A stretch of 64,000 bases of DNA, from positions 177,685 through 241,684 of the forward strand of contig NZ_JARXRO010000014.1 of the NCBI RefSeq assembly GCF_029887935.1, read 5' to 3'. This document shows, in pieces, positions 39,352 through 48,136 of this stretch. The translations under genes and the position numbers were made by a program. The notes below the pieces were generated by a model. The model did no database searches. It worked only from the letters and a program-made list of their open reading frames with translations, and was not told where the DNA came from. Position 1 is the stretch's first letter. Each line of letters begins with the position of its first letter. The stretch is from Luteimonas kalidii. Its GTDB lineage: Bacteria; Pseudomonadota; Gammaproteobacteria; Xanthomonadales; Xanthomonadaceae.

Positions 39352-39456
39352 CGACGGGCGCGACCGGCGCTTCGTGCCGGACGGGCGATACGGGCGCCGC
39401 AGGCGGGCACACAAGCACACCTTCGGAGCGTCACCGGCAATGCGAGGAGGAGCACG

Positions 39457-40530
39457 ATGAATCGGTCCGAGCCACGTCGCGACGCGGTCGCCCGCCTGCT
39501 GCTGGCTTGCGTGCTGCTCTCGTCGGCGGTCGCCTGTCGGCAACAGGCCGATGCTCCGCTGGCGGCGCAGGCCGTGGCGACGCAGGCGGGGGACGCACCT
39601 GCGCAGGCCGAACCGGCCTCGGTGGACCCCTTGCCGTCGTGGCGCGACGGGGCCAACAAACAGGCGATCATCGATTACGTGAGCGCCGCGGTCGTCGATG
39701 GAGGCCCGGGCCATGTGCCACCCGAGGCCCGCTTCGCGATCTTCGACAACGACGGCACGCTCTGGGCCGAGCAGCCGATCGTGCAACTGGAGTTCGTGGG
39801 TGCACGTGTCGCCGAGGCTGCGAAGCGCGACCCGGACGTGGCGTCGGACCCCGCCGTCAAGGCCCTGGCCGCGAAGAATCTCGCGTTCTTCCAGGGCAAG
39901 GATGGCGAAAAGCACGCGATGGCGCTCCTGGCGCTGGTCTCGAGCGGCATGTCGCCGGACACCTACGCGAGCGAAGTCGACGCCTTCTTCGCCAGCGCCC
40001 GTCACCCGACGCTCGACGTGCCTTACCGGCAGACGACCTACAAGCCGATGATCGAGTTGCTGCAGTACCTGCGCGCCAACGGTTTCCAGACCTGGATCGG
40101 CAGCGGAGGCGGCATCGACTTCATGCGGCCGATCTCCAGCGAGTTCTACGGCATTCCACCCGAGCAGGTGATCGGCTCCAGCGGCAGCTACGACGTCGAG
40201 CTCGTGGACGGCAAGGTCGAGGTGCTCAAGTCGGTTCGCACCGGGGTGGTCAACGACCATGAAGGCAAGGTGGCGGGCCTGCTGGCGCATGCGGGCAAGG
40301 TGCCCGTCTTCGTCGCAGGCAACGTGCGCAGCGGCGGCGACGTGCCGCAGCTGATGTATTCGCAAGCGTCTCCCCATCCATCGTTCCAGCTGCTGGTCAA
40401 TCACGACGACGCCGAACGCGAGTTCGCCTACCAGGAAGACGACGGTGCTTCGCTCGCAGCCGCCGAGGCGGGCGGATGGCACGTTGTCAGCATCAGGGAC
40501 GACTGGGAACAGGTGTTCACGGATCCGTGA
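39457..40530 (+). CDS. HAD-family phosphatase, lipoprotein
   Basis: This is a 357-residue haloacid-dehalogenase superfamily enzyme carrying a lipoprotein signal (SSAVAC, C27), so it is probably periplasmic and membrane-anchored. Motif I is FDNDGTLW with D97 and D99. Motif II is likely the Ser in WIGSGGG, and motif IV is in VAGNVRSGGD. The arrangement with a large cap between motifs I and II resembles the phosphoserine-phosphatase-like branch. The ribosome site GAGGAGG precedes ATG 39457. Substrate unknown. Secreted HAD phosphatases of this kind often sit beside sulfatase, FGE and DUF3300 genes in environmental Proteobacteria, which is recalled from experience and not tested here. Confidence 0.82.
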   Translation: MNRSEPRRDAVARLLLACVLLSSAVACRQQADAPLAAQAVATQAGDAPAQAEPASVDPLPSWRDGANKQAIIDYVSAAVVDGGPGHVPPEARFAIFDNDGTLWAEQPIVQLEFVGARVAEAAKRDPDVASDPAVKALAAKNLAFFQGKDGEKHAMALLALVSSGMSPDTYASEVDAFFASARHPTLDVPYRQTTYKPMIELLQYLRANGFQTWIGSGGGIDFMRPISSEFYGIPPEQVIGSSGSYDVELVDGKVEVLKSVRTGVVNDHEGKVAGLLAHAGKVPVFVAGNVRSGGDVPQLMYSQASPHPSFQLLVNHDDAEREFAYQEDDGASLAAAEAGGWHVVSIRDDWEQVFTDP

Positions 40531-40616
40531 ATCCGACCGGGGCACGACGGGCCTGCGGCCACCGGCGTGCGTCCACAATCGAAACGGCCGGCCCCGAACG
40601 AGTTGGAGAGGTCATC

Positions 40617-41168
40617 ATGAAATCCTCAATCTCCGGCGCATGTGCGCTGGTCCTGCTGGCGGGCTGTGCCAGCACGCCGACCGTGCATGTCGACCACGAT
40701 CCCCAGGCCAACTTCAGCAGCTACCGGACCTATTCCTGGCTCGGCAAGCCCGAAGGCGTGTCCCCGCTGGTGTCCCAGCGCATCGTCGAGGGCATCGACG
40801 CCAGGCTCGCCGCCAAGGGCTGGACGCAGGCCGCGGAAGGCGACGTGGCAGTGGTCGCGCATGTCTCCACCGAACAGAAGCAGACGCTGGACACCATGTA
40901 CTCCGGCCCGGCCTACGGCGGCTGGGGATGGGGGCGTGCAGGCTGGTACGGCGGCATGGGCATGGGCAGTTCGACCACGACCGTGCACAACTACACCGTC
41001 GGCACCCTGATCGTCGACCTGTTCGACGCGAAGACGAAGCAGGCGGTCTGGCGTGGCACCGCCAGCGGCACTGCGCCCAGTTCTCCCGAGAAAGTCGATG
41101 TCGCGGTGGATGCGGGCCTGACCGAGATGTTCGACGGGTTTCCGCCGGGCAGCGCGCCGGCGAACTGA
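40617..41168 (+). CDS. DUF4136 lipoprotein
   Basis: This is a 183-residue lipoprotein with a textbook lipobox LLAGC (C17). The mature part begins VHVDHDPQANFSSYRTYSW, the standard opening of DUF4136 domains, and continues with a helix-strand pattern (ISQRIVEGIDARLAAKGW-like). A Gly/Trp/Met-rich insert follows (YGGWGWGRAGWYGGMGMGS, residues about 100-118), then GTLIVDLFDAKTKQAVWRG. DUF4136 proteins are envelope lipoproteins of unknown role. GGAGAGG lies six bases before ATG 40617. It follows the HAD lipoprotein gene by 86 bases in the same direction. Confidence 0.85.
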   Translation: MKSSISGACALVLLAGCASTPTVHVDHDPQANFSSYRTYSWLGKPEGVSPLVSQRIVEGIDARLAAKGWTQAAEGDVAVVAHVSTEQKQTLDTMYSGPAYGGWGWGRAGWYGGMGMGSSTTTVHNYTVGTLIVDLFDAKTKQAVWRGTASGTAPSSPEKVDVAVDAGLTEMFDGFPPGSAPAN

Positions 41169-41311
41169 GGCCGTCGTGCCGCCAGCTCCACCGCATGTGT
41201 GACGTGTCCGATGGGACGACAGGAGGTCTCCGCGTTTCATGTGGCGGGAGGCACTGCCATCCATCACGGGGGCCGGCTACCACGCCTCCTGGGCATGGTG
41301 CTGTTGAAACT

Positions 41312-41673
41312 TCATGCAGGGCGCAGTGGCAACGGCAGTCCTCCAGCGCTGGTCGGCGACCAGGCACACGGCATCGTTCCCTTGGCGTCCGGGTGAGCTC
41401 TGGACCAGGCGACCGCATCGGCGACGTTTCCCGGATAGGTGGCCGCCATCAGCACCTGGGCCAGCAGCGGGTCCGGATGCAGCGCGATGGACGCGACCAT
41501 CTGGTCGAGTTCTTCCCGGCTGAACACCTGTTCCTGCCCTGGCGCTGAATCCGGGAGCGTGGCAGGCGAAGTCGTGGGCGTGGCGACCGGTGCGGGATCG
41601 GCGGGCGCATCGTCGCGCGAGCCCCCCCTAGCAGGACCAGACCGGTCACCAGCAAGGCAGTACGCAGTTGCAT
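41312..41673 (-). pseudogene. Broken DUF3300 protein gene (frameshift and truncation)
   Basis: A strong ribosome site (AAGGAGG) precedes ATG 41673, which opens a lipoprotein-like signal MQLRTALLVTGLVLLGG. At a run of seven C (seven G on the coding strand, 41622-41628) the frame is lost. Reading on after a one-base shift gives the linker SRDDAPADP and the start of a DUF3300 domain, EELDQMVASIALHPDPLLAQ and VLMAATYPGNVADAVAWS. The match ends after about 45 residues, and the frame stops at 41312, so most of the usual 250-plus residue domain is gone. If a T was lost from GGGTGCTCG the ancestor would have had a lipobox cysteine (LGGCS); this is a guess. A sequencing error could explain the shift but not the missing end. 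Confidence 0.7.
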
Positions 41674-41734
41674 GGCGAATCCTCCTTGGTAACGACGCGG
41701 ACATGGCTCCCGCGATTCGCGCTGGGGCGACCCT

Positions 41735-44242
41735 CTAGCGCCGGAAACCGCCCATCCGTGGTGCACCCAACCCCCGCCGGAACCCTCCGGCCGGACGGTT
41801 GAATCCGCCCGCAGGCCGCTGGTACTGCCCAGTGGGGCGCTGCACGCCGCCGCCACGGTTGCCGAGGCGATCGTAGCCGTCGTGCCGCGCCGCCTGGTCG
41901 CGGACCAGCTGGTCGCGGGTCTGGCCGCTGACGTTGCCCTGGCGGTGCACCTGGCTCCACTGGCCGTCGTCGTAGCGATAGACCTGGCCGTCGTGGCCGG
42001 CGTAGATGTTGTCGTTGACCTCGACGATGCCGCCGTGGTGCAACTGGCCGGTATCGGTGTCGTAGCGGACGCCGCCGGCACCTCGGGCGTCGACGTAGCG
42101 TCCATCGCTGGCGAACGCGCCGACGCCTGCGCCGCCGTGCTGTCCCGCCGCCGCGGCTCCGGCTTCGCGCGTCACGCGGCCGGTGTTGGTATTGACCACG
42201 GTGCGGTCGCCCGCCGCCGCGGCCCGGTCGGTGTACGGATTGACCGCCGCGCCTCCCTCAGCGGCGACCACGCGGCCGGTCTGCGGGTTGTAGCGGATGC
42301 CCTGCGCGCCGGCGGTGGTGGTGCCGGTATAGGCATTGGTGTTGACGAACCCGCGTCCCGCGCCCTGGCCGCCGGTGCGCTGGTTGTAATAGCTGCCGCG
42401 ATAGCCGCGCCCGTAGTTGCCGGTCCACGGATCGGCCCAGGCCGCACCGGTTCCGCTGATCACGCGGTTGCCCCAGTGGCCGTAGACATTCCACGCCGCC
42501 GCGCCGCCGCCCCACCAGCCATATGGATAAGCCGGTCCCCACCACGGACCCCACCACGGGCCGTAAGGTCCGTACCACGGGTCGTACCAGCCCCAGCCGA
42601 AACCGAAGGTCCACCCCGCCCAGGCGCTCCAGCCGAAGAAGACGCCCATGCCGTAGGTGGCGGGGCAGCCATACCAATACGCGCCGATCCAGGGCGTGCA
42701 GGCATAGCCGGTGCCGTACACGACCACCTCATTGCTGACCACGGTGCCGTAATAGCCCGGCGTATAGCCGACGTAGACGTCGTCGCCGTCGCTGCCGTAG
42801 ATGCGCACGTAGGTCACGTAGTGCAGCGGCGAACTGGTCGGGATGCCGTAGATCGCCGCGGGCACGCTGGTCGCCACCGTCCATGGCCCGGTCGCTGCCG
42901 CGGCGGTGAACCAGATGCCCTTGTCCACCGCGTAGAACCCGTCCGCCGAAACGCGTATGACCGGCACCGGCGTATTCGCCGCGTACTGCAGCGACGTGCC
43001 GGCGATCGGCTTGAACTGCGGCGCCCCGTCATAGGGCACCTGCAGGCTCGCCTGGCTGCGATGCACGGTGGCGGTCTGCGGGATGCCGTTGGCGATCACC
43101 GCCTCGTGCGCCTCGGGCGTGCCGGCGATCGAAGCCAGCACGCCGCTCTTGGGACTGTCCGGCGGAATCCTGGCGAAGTCGGCCGGCAGTTTGTCCGACG
43201 CGACGTGGCGCCACGGACCCTTGCTGCCCGGGGCGGTGAACCAGCGCCCGGACACCAGCACGTACCAGGCGTGGTCGTCGGCGCCGTCGACGATGACGTC
43301 GGCGCTGGTGTTGGCGATGTAGCTGAGCTGGGTGCCGGGGAGGGCGGCGAACTGCGGATCCCCATCCACCACGATCAGTTCGGCCGCGCGCGTACGCACA
43401 TGGATCTCCGGGAACTTGCCGGCGGCCAGGGCCTGCTTCAGCGAATCCGGGGGCGTGTCGAGGGTGTCGACCAGCTTCTGCCCGACGGCCTGGTCGGCGG
43501 CCGCGCTCAGGGCGGCGTCCACCGACTTCGCTTCGGTCCACGGCCCGGACAGCGTGGTGGCAGAGGCCCAGTGTCCGGCGAAGCGCGTGTAGTAGCGGCC
43601 GCCGTGTTGCAGCAACAGAGACCGGCTGTTGATGATCCGCTGCACGCCGCCACCGGCGGGTTTTAGCGAAGGGTCGCCGTCGACCAGGATCAGCAGGGCA
43701 GGGCCGAACGCGATCAGGATCTCGGGAGGATCGTTCCTCACCGGATGCGAGGCCGCCCTGGCATCGGCTTCGGTGACGGCCAGCGCCGATTCCAGCTGGT
43801 CGAGGTCGAGGGTGAAGCTGGCGCCGTCCTTGATGACGCCGCGCGCCAGGCCGAGGTAATGCGCCTGCTTGCCGCCGGAGGTGGGGAAGCTGGCGCGATC
43901 GAACCTGACTTCGCGCAGCAGCACTTCGCGGGACGTCTTGTCGACCTCGGTGCTCGCCGTGAACCAGACCACGCCGTAATCCAGCGCGTCGACGCGCTTG
44001 CCGTCGGCGCCCTGGTGGGTTCCGGTCTTCACCGACATCGCGAAGCGGCCCTCGAGCTGCTGGTGGTCCTGCCAGCTGTCCATCTGCGGCTGGTAGAACG
44101 TGAAGTCCGTGCCAGCCGAAGTGTAGTGGCGCGGGAAGGGGCGCGCGTCGATGGCGGTGGGTGGAGCCGCCAGGGCGACGGCCCCGGAGGCACACAGCAG
44201 CCACAGGAAAAAAACGGCGAAGGGGCGAAAGTGACGGTCCAT
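41735..44242 (-). CDS. Large secreted Gly/Trp/Tyr-rich protein (835 aa), cell-envelope type
   Basis: This is an 835-residue exported protein. A signal peptide (about 1-25) is followed by about 450 residues of repeated beta modules in which a YYTRFAGHWASATTLSGPW-like pattern recurs (also WYVLVSGRWFTAPGSKGPWR and FYAVDKGIWFTAAAATGPW). A strongly aromatic Gly/Trp/Tyr/Pro stretch lies at about 545-590 (GPWWGPWWGP). The Gly/Asn/Arg-rich C-terminus has TGRV repeats and ends with RPAGGF repeats. Homologues are often called carbohydrate-binding family V/XII or autotransporter, but neither label is supported by a visible catalytic or barrel domain. The ribosome site GAGGAAGG precedes the ATG. The broken DUF3300 gene lies 61 bp downstream on the same strand. 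Confidence 0.75.
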   Translation of the reverse strand: MDRHFRPFAVFFLWLLCASGAVALAAPPTAIDARPFPRHYTSAGTDFTFYQPQMDSWQDHQQLEGRFAMSVKTGTHQGADGKRVDALDYGVVWFTASTEVDKTSREVLLREVRFDRASFPTSGGKQAHYLGLARGVIKDGASFTLDLDQLESALAVTEADARAASHPVRNDPPEILIAFGPALLILVDGDPSLKPAGGGVQRIINSRSLLLQHGGRYYTRFAGHWASATTLSGPWTEAKSVDAALSAAADQAVGQKLVDTLDTPPDSLKQALAAGKFPEIHVRTRAAELIVVDGDPQFAALPGTQLSYIANTSADVIVDGADDHAWYVLVSGRWFTAPGSKGPWRHVASDKLPADFARIPPDSPKSGVLASIAGTPEAHEAVIANGIPQTATVHRSQASLQVPYDGAPQFKPIAGTSLQYAANTPVPVIRVSADGFYAVDKGIWFTAAAATGPWTVATSVPAAIYGIPTSSPLHYVTYVRIYGSDGDDVYVGYTPGYYGTVVSNEVVVYGTGYACTPWIGAYWYGCPATYGMGVFFGWSAWAGWTFGFGWGWYDPWYGPYGPWWGPWWGPAYPYGWWGGGAAAWNVYGHWGNRVISGTGAAWADPWTGNYGRGYRGSYYNQRTGGQGAGRGFVNTNAYTGTTTAGAQGIRYNPQTGRVVAAEGGAAVNPYTDRAAAAGDRTVVNTNTGRVTREAGAAAAGQHGGAGVGAFASDGRYVDARGAGGVRYDTDTGQLHHGGIVEVNDNIYAGHDGQVYRYDDGQWSQVHRQGNVSGQTRDQLVRDQAARHDGYDRLGNRGGGVQRPTGQYQRPAGGFNRPAGGFRRGLGAPRMGGFRR

Positions 44243-44528
44243 GATGTCCTTCCTCTACGTGCGCGAAACGTGAGCGTTGCGTGAAGGCAAACCCTCTGCG
44301 CAGGGCCGCCGTGGCCATACTCCACACCATCCATTGCGCGTACCACCGCAGGAACCACATGCAGCGGTTTTCGGCCGCATATTGCGCCTCTCCTCGCTCC
44401 AGCGCCAGTAGGTCAGCGAGGCGTCGCGGAGTGCGACGCAGCCCACGTTCCGCAGGTCGGATCGGTGATCGCGCGGGGTCATCGAGCATGGGTTCGGCCG
44501 CGCGCGAACCCGGGTCGCCCCGGTCTCG

Positions 44529-46790
44529 CTAGAACGGCTTTCCGATCTCCAGGAACAGCACGCCATTCCCGCCCTCACGCATGCCGTAGCCGAACAGCAT
44601 CGGACCGATCCAGGAGTCGAAACCCAGATAGGCGCTGCCGTTGACGATTCCGTCAGACCAGCGCATGTCGCTGCGATCCTCCCACGCGTTGCCGTACTCG
44701 AGCGTTGCACCGACCACCATCGAGCGGCGCATGAACGCGGCGAGCTGGAACGAGTAACCGACCATCACCACCGCGTAGTTCTGGCCGGTCAGTTCGTTGT
44801 AGTGGAAACCCACCAGGCGTCCGCGCCCTCCCATCCGGTAACGCTCGGAGAGGGGCAGGGTGCCGGACACGGTGCTGTAGTAGCCAGCGCCCAGCTGCAG
44901 GGCATGGCGTCCGAACGAGCGTGCGCCCAGCAGGTCCAGGCCGATTTCCTCAAAGTCCGCGTCGCCACCGAGCCAGCCGGTGGTCGCGCGGTAGCCGAGG
45001 CGCCCCATGTAGCCGTCGCGCGGGAAATACAGGCTGTCCACGCGGTCGAGCGTGGCCTTCGCGTACCACGCGCCCGAGCCGACGTCCACGTCCGGCAGCG
45101 TCGGATCGCCGACCTCGATCTTCGCACTGCCACTGGTGCGTTCCAGGCCCGCCTCCACGGCGCCGACCAGTCCGAACGTCCGCCCCAGGCCGAACCTGCC
45201 GCCACGGACGAAGGCGTCGTAGGTGGCGATGCGGTTGCCGTCGGGATCGAACGCCGGCATGGAACTGTTCCGGATGCCAAGGCGCCCCAGGAAGTAGTAC
45301 CTGGCCTGCGGATCGAACGGGTGGTAGTACTCGCCCTGGAGTTCGGGTTCGCTGCCGAGGCCCAGCAGGACGCGCGCTTCGGCGCCATTGGGCGTGACCG
45401 GCGAACGCAGCAGCGCCAGCCGCAGGCTGGTCTCGTAGGTTCCGCTGAAGTCGGTTTCCATCCGGAACCCGGCCTGCAAGTAGTTGGGACCTTGCGACTT
45501 TTCCTTTGCCTGCAGCACCACGCCGGTGCGCCCGTCCTCCCGGACCACCTTGTAGGTCACGCTGGCGAAGGTGCCCAGGCTGTAGGCGCGCAGGGTCGCC
45601 TGTTCGAGGGCGACGGCATCGACGGGTTGTCCGAGCGGAACTTCGATGAGGTCGGTCAGCACTTCGTCGGCATAGCGGCTGTCGTTCTCCAGTCGCACGA
45701 ACTCGACGACCGGGTGGGGATCGAGCACCGGCACCGGCGGCGCGGAACGGAAGCGGGGCAGGGCGGCGAGTCGCGGCGCCGCGGCGTCCGCGGCGATGGT
45801 GCCGATGCGCAGGGCTTCGGCGGCCTTGGCGAAATCGCCGGTGGTCACGTCGCTGCCCAGTTCTGGGACGATCAGCACGTCGCGTTCCGTGATCCGGGCA
45901 GTCGACGCGCGGGTGTTGCCGACCGTCAGCATGCCGGTCAGCTGCGAGATCACCTGCAGCACGCTGGCATCCGCATCGAGCGACGCCATCGGCGTGCCCA
46001 CGTCGACGGCGATGACGATGTCCGCACCCATGCGCCGCACCGTGTCGATCGGCACCTGTTCGGCGACCCCTCCGTCGATCAGGACCAGGCCGTCGATCTC
46101 CACCGGCTGGAAGATGCCCGGCAGCGACATCGACGCGCGCATCGCCGTGCCCAGGTTGCCCGACGCCAGTTCCACGGGCCGGCCGCTGTTGAGGTCGGTC
46201 GCGATCGCACGGAACGGGATCGGCAGCTGGTCGAAGTCGTCGATCCCGCTCACGCCCATCGTCTTCTGCTCGAACATCGACACGATGCGCTCGCCCTGGA
46301 GCACGCCCGGGGAAATCCTCAGCCTGCCTTCGTGGATGCCGACCCCGATCGTGGCCACGCCGTCGCGATCGTCCTGCTTGCGGCGGAAACTGCGGTCCCT
46401 GCGCTCGATGGAGTCATCGAACATCTGCTTCCAGTCGGTCTCCAGCACGACCTGTTCGAGTTCCGCGACCGGCATTCCGACGGCGTACATGCCGCCCACC
46501 AGCGCGCCCATGCTGGTCCCGGCGATGCAATCGACCGGAATGCCCAGCTCCTCGAGCTTGCGCAGCACGCTGATGTGGGCGATGCCGCGCGCGCCGCCAC
46601 CGCCGAGCGCCAGCCCGACACTCGGACGCGCCGTGTCGCCGTCGCGGGGCCGGCACGATGTGCCTTCAGGCGCTGCGGCCGTTGTGGTGCAAGGGAGCAG
46701 ACACAGCAGCAGTGCCGCCAGCTGGAATGCGGTGCGTCGCCGAGACGGGCGCACTGGCGTCATCCGTGTCCCGGCTCCGAAAGCGTCCAT
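44529..46790 (-). CDS. Patatin-like phospholipase with Omp85-type barrel (PlpD-like, type Vd autotransporter)
   Basis: This is a 753-residue exported protein. After the signal sequence (about 1-40) comes a patatin lipase domain with the oxyanion loop G63-GGGARG-69, nucleophile G-T-S93-M-G and catalytic D239-G-G. A POTRA-like segment (about 375-440, VEFVRLENDSRYADEVL onward) connects to a 16-strand barrel (about 450-753) ending FLEIGKPF, with an aromatic terminus. This is the architecture of Pseudomonas PlpD, type Vd secretion, in which the barrel carries the lipase to the surface. All catalytic residues are present. AGGGAG lies eight bases before ATG 46790; ATG 46763 is an alternative. An AT-rich island with dyads lies just upstream at 46899-46941. 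Confidence 0.9.
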   Translation of the reverse strand: MDAFGAGTRMTPVRPSRRRTAFQLAALLLCLLPCTTTAAAPEGTSCRPRDGDTARPSVGLALGGGGARGIAHISVLRKLEELGIPVDCIAGTSMGALVGGMYAVGMPVAELEQVVLETDWKQMFDDSIERRDRSFRRKQDDRDGVATIGVGIHEGRLRISPGVLQGERIVSMFEQKTMGVSGIDDFDQLPIPFRAIATDLNSGRPVELASGNLGTAMRASMSLPGIFQPVEIDGLVLIDGGVAEQVPIDTVRRMGADIVIAVDVGTPMASLDADASVLQVISQLTGMLTVGNTRASTARITERDVLIVPELGSDVTTGDFAKAAEALRIGTIAADAAAPRLAALPRFRSAPPVPVLDPHPVVEFVRLENDSRYADEVLTDLIEVPLGQPVDAVALEQATLRAYSLGTFASVTYKVVREDGRTGVVLQAKEKSQGPNYLQAGFRMETDFSGTYETSLRLALLRSPVTPNGAEARVLLGLGSEPELQGEYYHPFDPQARYYFLGRLGIRNSSMPAFDPDGNRIATYDAFVRGGRFGLGRTFGLVGAVEAGLERTSGSAKIEVGDPTLPDVDVGSGAWYAKATLDRVDSLYFPRDGYMGRLGYRATTGWLGGDADFEEIGLDLLGARSFGRHALQLGAGYYSTVSGTLPLSERYRMGGRGRLVGFHYNELTGQNYAVVMVGYSFQLAAFMRRSMVVGATLEYGNAWEDRSDMRWSDGIVNGSAYLGFDSWIGPMLFGYGMREGGNGVLFLEIGKPF

Positions 46791-46898
46791 GGCGCGTGCT
46801 CCCTGCGACGGCTCCGGCGCACATCGTGCGCCAAAACCGGACGATCGGGTGAGTGCAGGGCCGGGCTACGCGAAGGATCCGCCTGATCCTACACTTCG

Positions 46899-46941
46899 CA
46901 TAATGCCTATTATGTTATTGAGTTGGCAAGCCGAAGCCAAC
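46899..46941. promoter_or_regulatory. AT-rich island with two perfect dyads
   Basis: Two perfect inverted repeats lie here: CATAAT-GCCT-ATTATG (46899-46914) and GTTGGC-8-GCCAAC (46922-46941). On the reverse strand TTGGCT and TAACAT are 17 bases apart, a possible promoter for the patatin gene. The second dyad could also end the PLP-lyase transcript, although no T-run follows. The AT content stands out from the surrounding DNA. Confidence 0.4.
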
Positions 46942-46957
46942 GCCGAACAGTCGCGGG

Positions 46958-48007
46958 TCATGTTTCTTCGACCGCAGCCTCGGTGTTGCACATCAGCACG
47001 ACGCTGTCTGCGTTGAGCCCATACTCCTGGCGCTTCTCGGGGTCTGCCGATGCCACCAGGAAGCCGGCTAGACCGGCCGCGCCGGACGGCGTCGATGCGA
47101 GTGCGGCGAAGGCCTGCAAGTCAACTCGACCCGATTCAAGCTGGGCTTCGTCCAGCAACAGCGATTGGGCACGATGCTCCAGGAGAATTTTCACTGCCGG
47201 CACGGAGGCGACACCGCAGGACAGCATCTCGGCCGTTGTTTCAAGCGAGCCTTCTATTCGCACTGGCCGCCCCTGCTGCAGTGCCCGGGCAACACAAGCC
47301 GCATTGCCTGGCTCGACGACAACGAGGCGGGCGGGCTCCGCCATGACAGGACGCAGGCCGACGGCGACCGCCGCTGCCAATCCACCCACTCCCGCCTGCA
47401 CGAACGCATGGGTCGGACGGATATGGCCCAAGGCCTCGAACTGCGCTGCAAGTTCGTCCGTAATCCGTCCATACCCGGCCATCACGTCCCGCACCACCGG
47501 ATCGAGTGGATCCGAAGTGGTGTCGGAGATCAGCAGCCCGCCTCCGTGCTCTGCCGCTGTCCTGGCAGCGATCACCGCATCGTCGTACGTGCCTTCGACC
47601 AGGACCACCCGGGCGCCGACGGCCTGGATCCGCTTTACCCGGACCAGGCTCGCAAGCGCAGGCAGGTAGACGGTGGCCAACACGCCTAATCGCTGCGCAG
47701 CTGACGCGACCGCCAGGCCGTGATTGCCATCGCTTGCGCATACCAGGTGCGGCAATGGCACCGGACAGCCACCGGAGGTCGAGGAGGCGGCTACACGTCG
47801 CTTCATTGCCTGGAATGCCGCGGTGATGCCGCCCAGCACCTTGAAGTTGCCCAGCGGGCGCTCGGCTTCGTTCTTTATGAAGACTCTGGCTACCCCGGTG
47901 GCCTTCGCCAGTTCGGGAATCTCCAGGAGAGACGTGGCCTGGTAGCCGTCCAGAATCTCGCCAGGATTCAAGTCACGTTGCGATGGCGGGAATGGTGCTG
48001 CTTTCAT
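46958..48007 (-). CDS. PLP-dependent lyase, diaminopropionate ammonia-lyase-like
   Basis: This is a 349-residue fold-type II pyridoxal-phosphate enzyme. The PLP lysine is in PLGNFKVLGG (about residue 56), the cofactor phosphate and Asn contacts are in CASDGNHGLAVA, and a Gly-rich QAGVGGLAAAVA loop is present. The closest pattern is diaminopropionate ammonia-lyase (YgeX/DpaL), which removes two ammonia groups from 2,3-diaminopropionate to give pyruvate, but it is about 50 residues shorter than E. coli YgeX. Other PLP dehydratases are possible. ATG 48007 is chosen; a GTG at 48028 would add seven residues. An Lrp-type regulator gene lies 129 bp upstream on the same strand, and an M20 peptidase gene is divergent from that, a grouping like ygeX-ygeY. 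Confidence 0.78.
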   Translation of the reverse strand: MKAAPFPPSQRDLNPGEILDGYQATSLLEIPELAKATGVARVFIKNEAERPLGNFKVLGGITAAFQAMKRRVAASSTSGGCPVPLPHLVCASDGNHGLAVASAAQRLGVLATVYLPALASLVRVKRIQAVGARVVLVEGTYDDAVIAARTAAEHGGGLLISDTTSDPLDPVVRDVMAGYGRITDELAAQFEALGHIRPTHAFVQAGVGGLAAAVAVGLRPVMAEPARLVVVEPGNAACVARALQQGRPVRIEGSLETTAEMLSCGVASVPAVKILLEHRAQSLLLDEAQLESGRVDLQAFAALASTPSGAAGLAGFLVASADPEKRQEYGLNADSVVLMCNTEAAVEET

Positions 48008-48136
48008 GCCGACAGTATGTCGACGCACCTTGATCCATTTCGGGCGAAAACCGAGTGCGTGGCGCGGTTTTTCAGCTGATCCACAGGCAGGGACAGGTAA
48101 ATCCCACCGAAGACCCGACCTCGCCCCGACGGTCTG

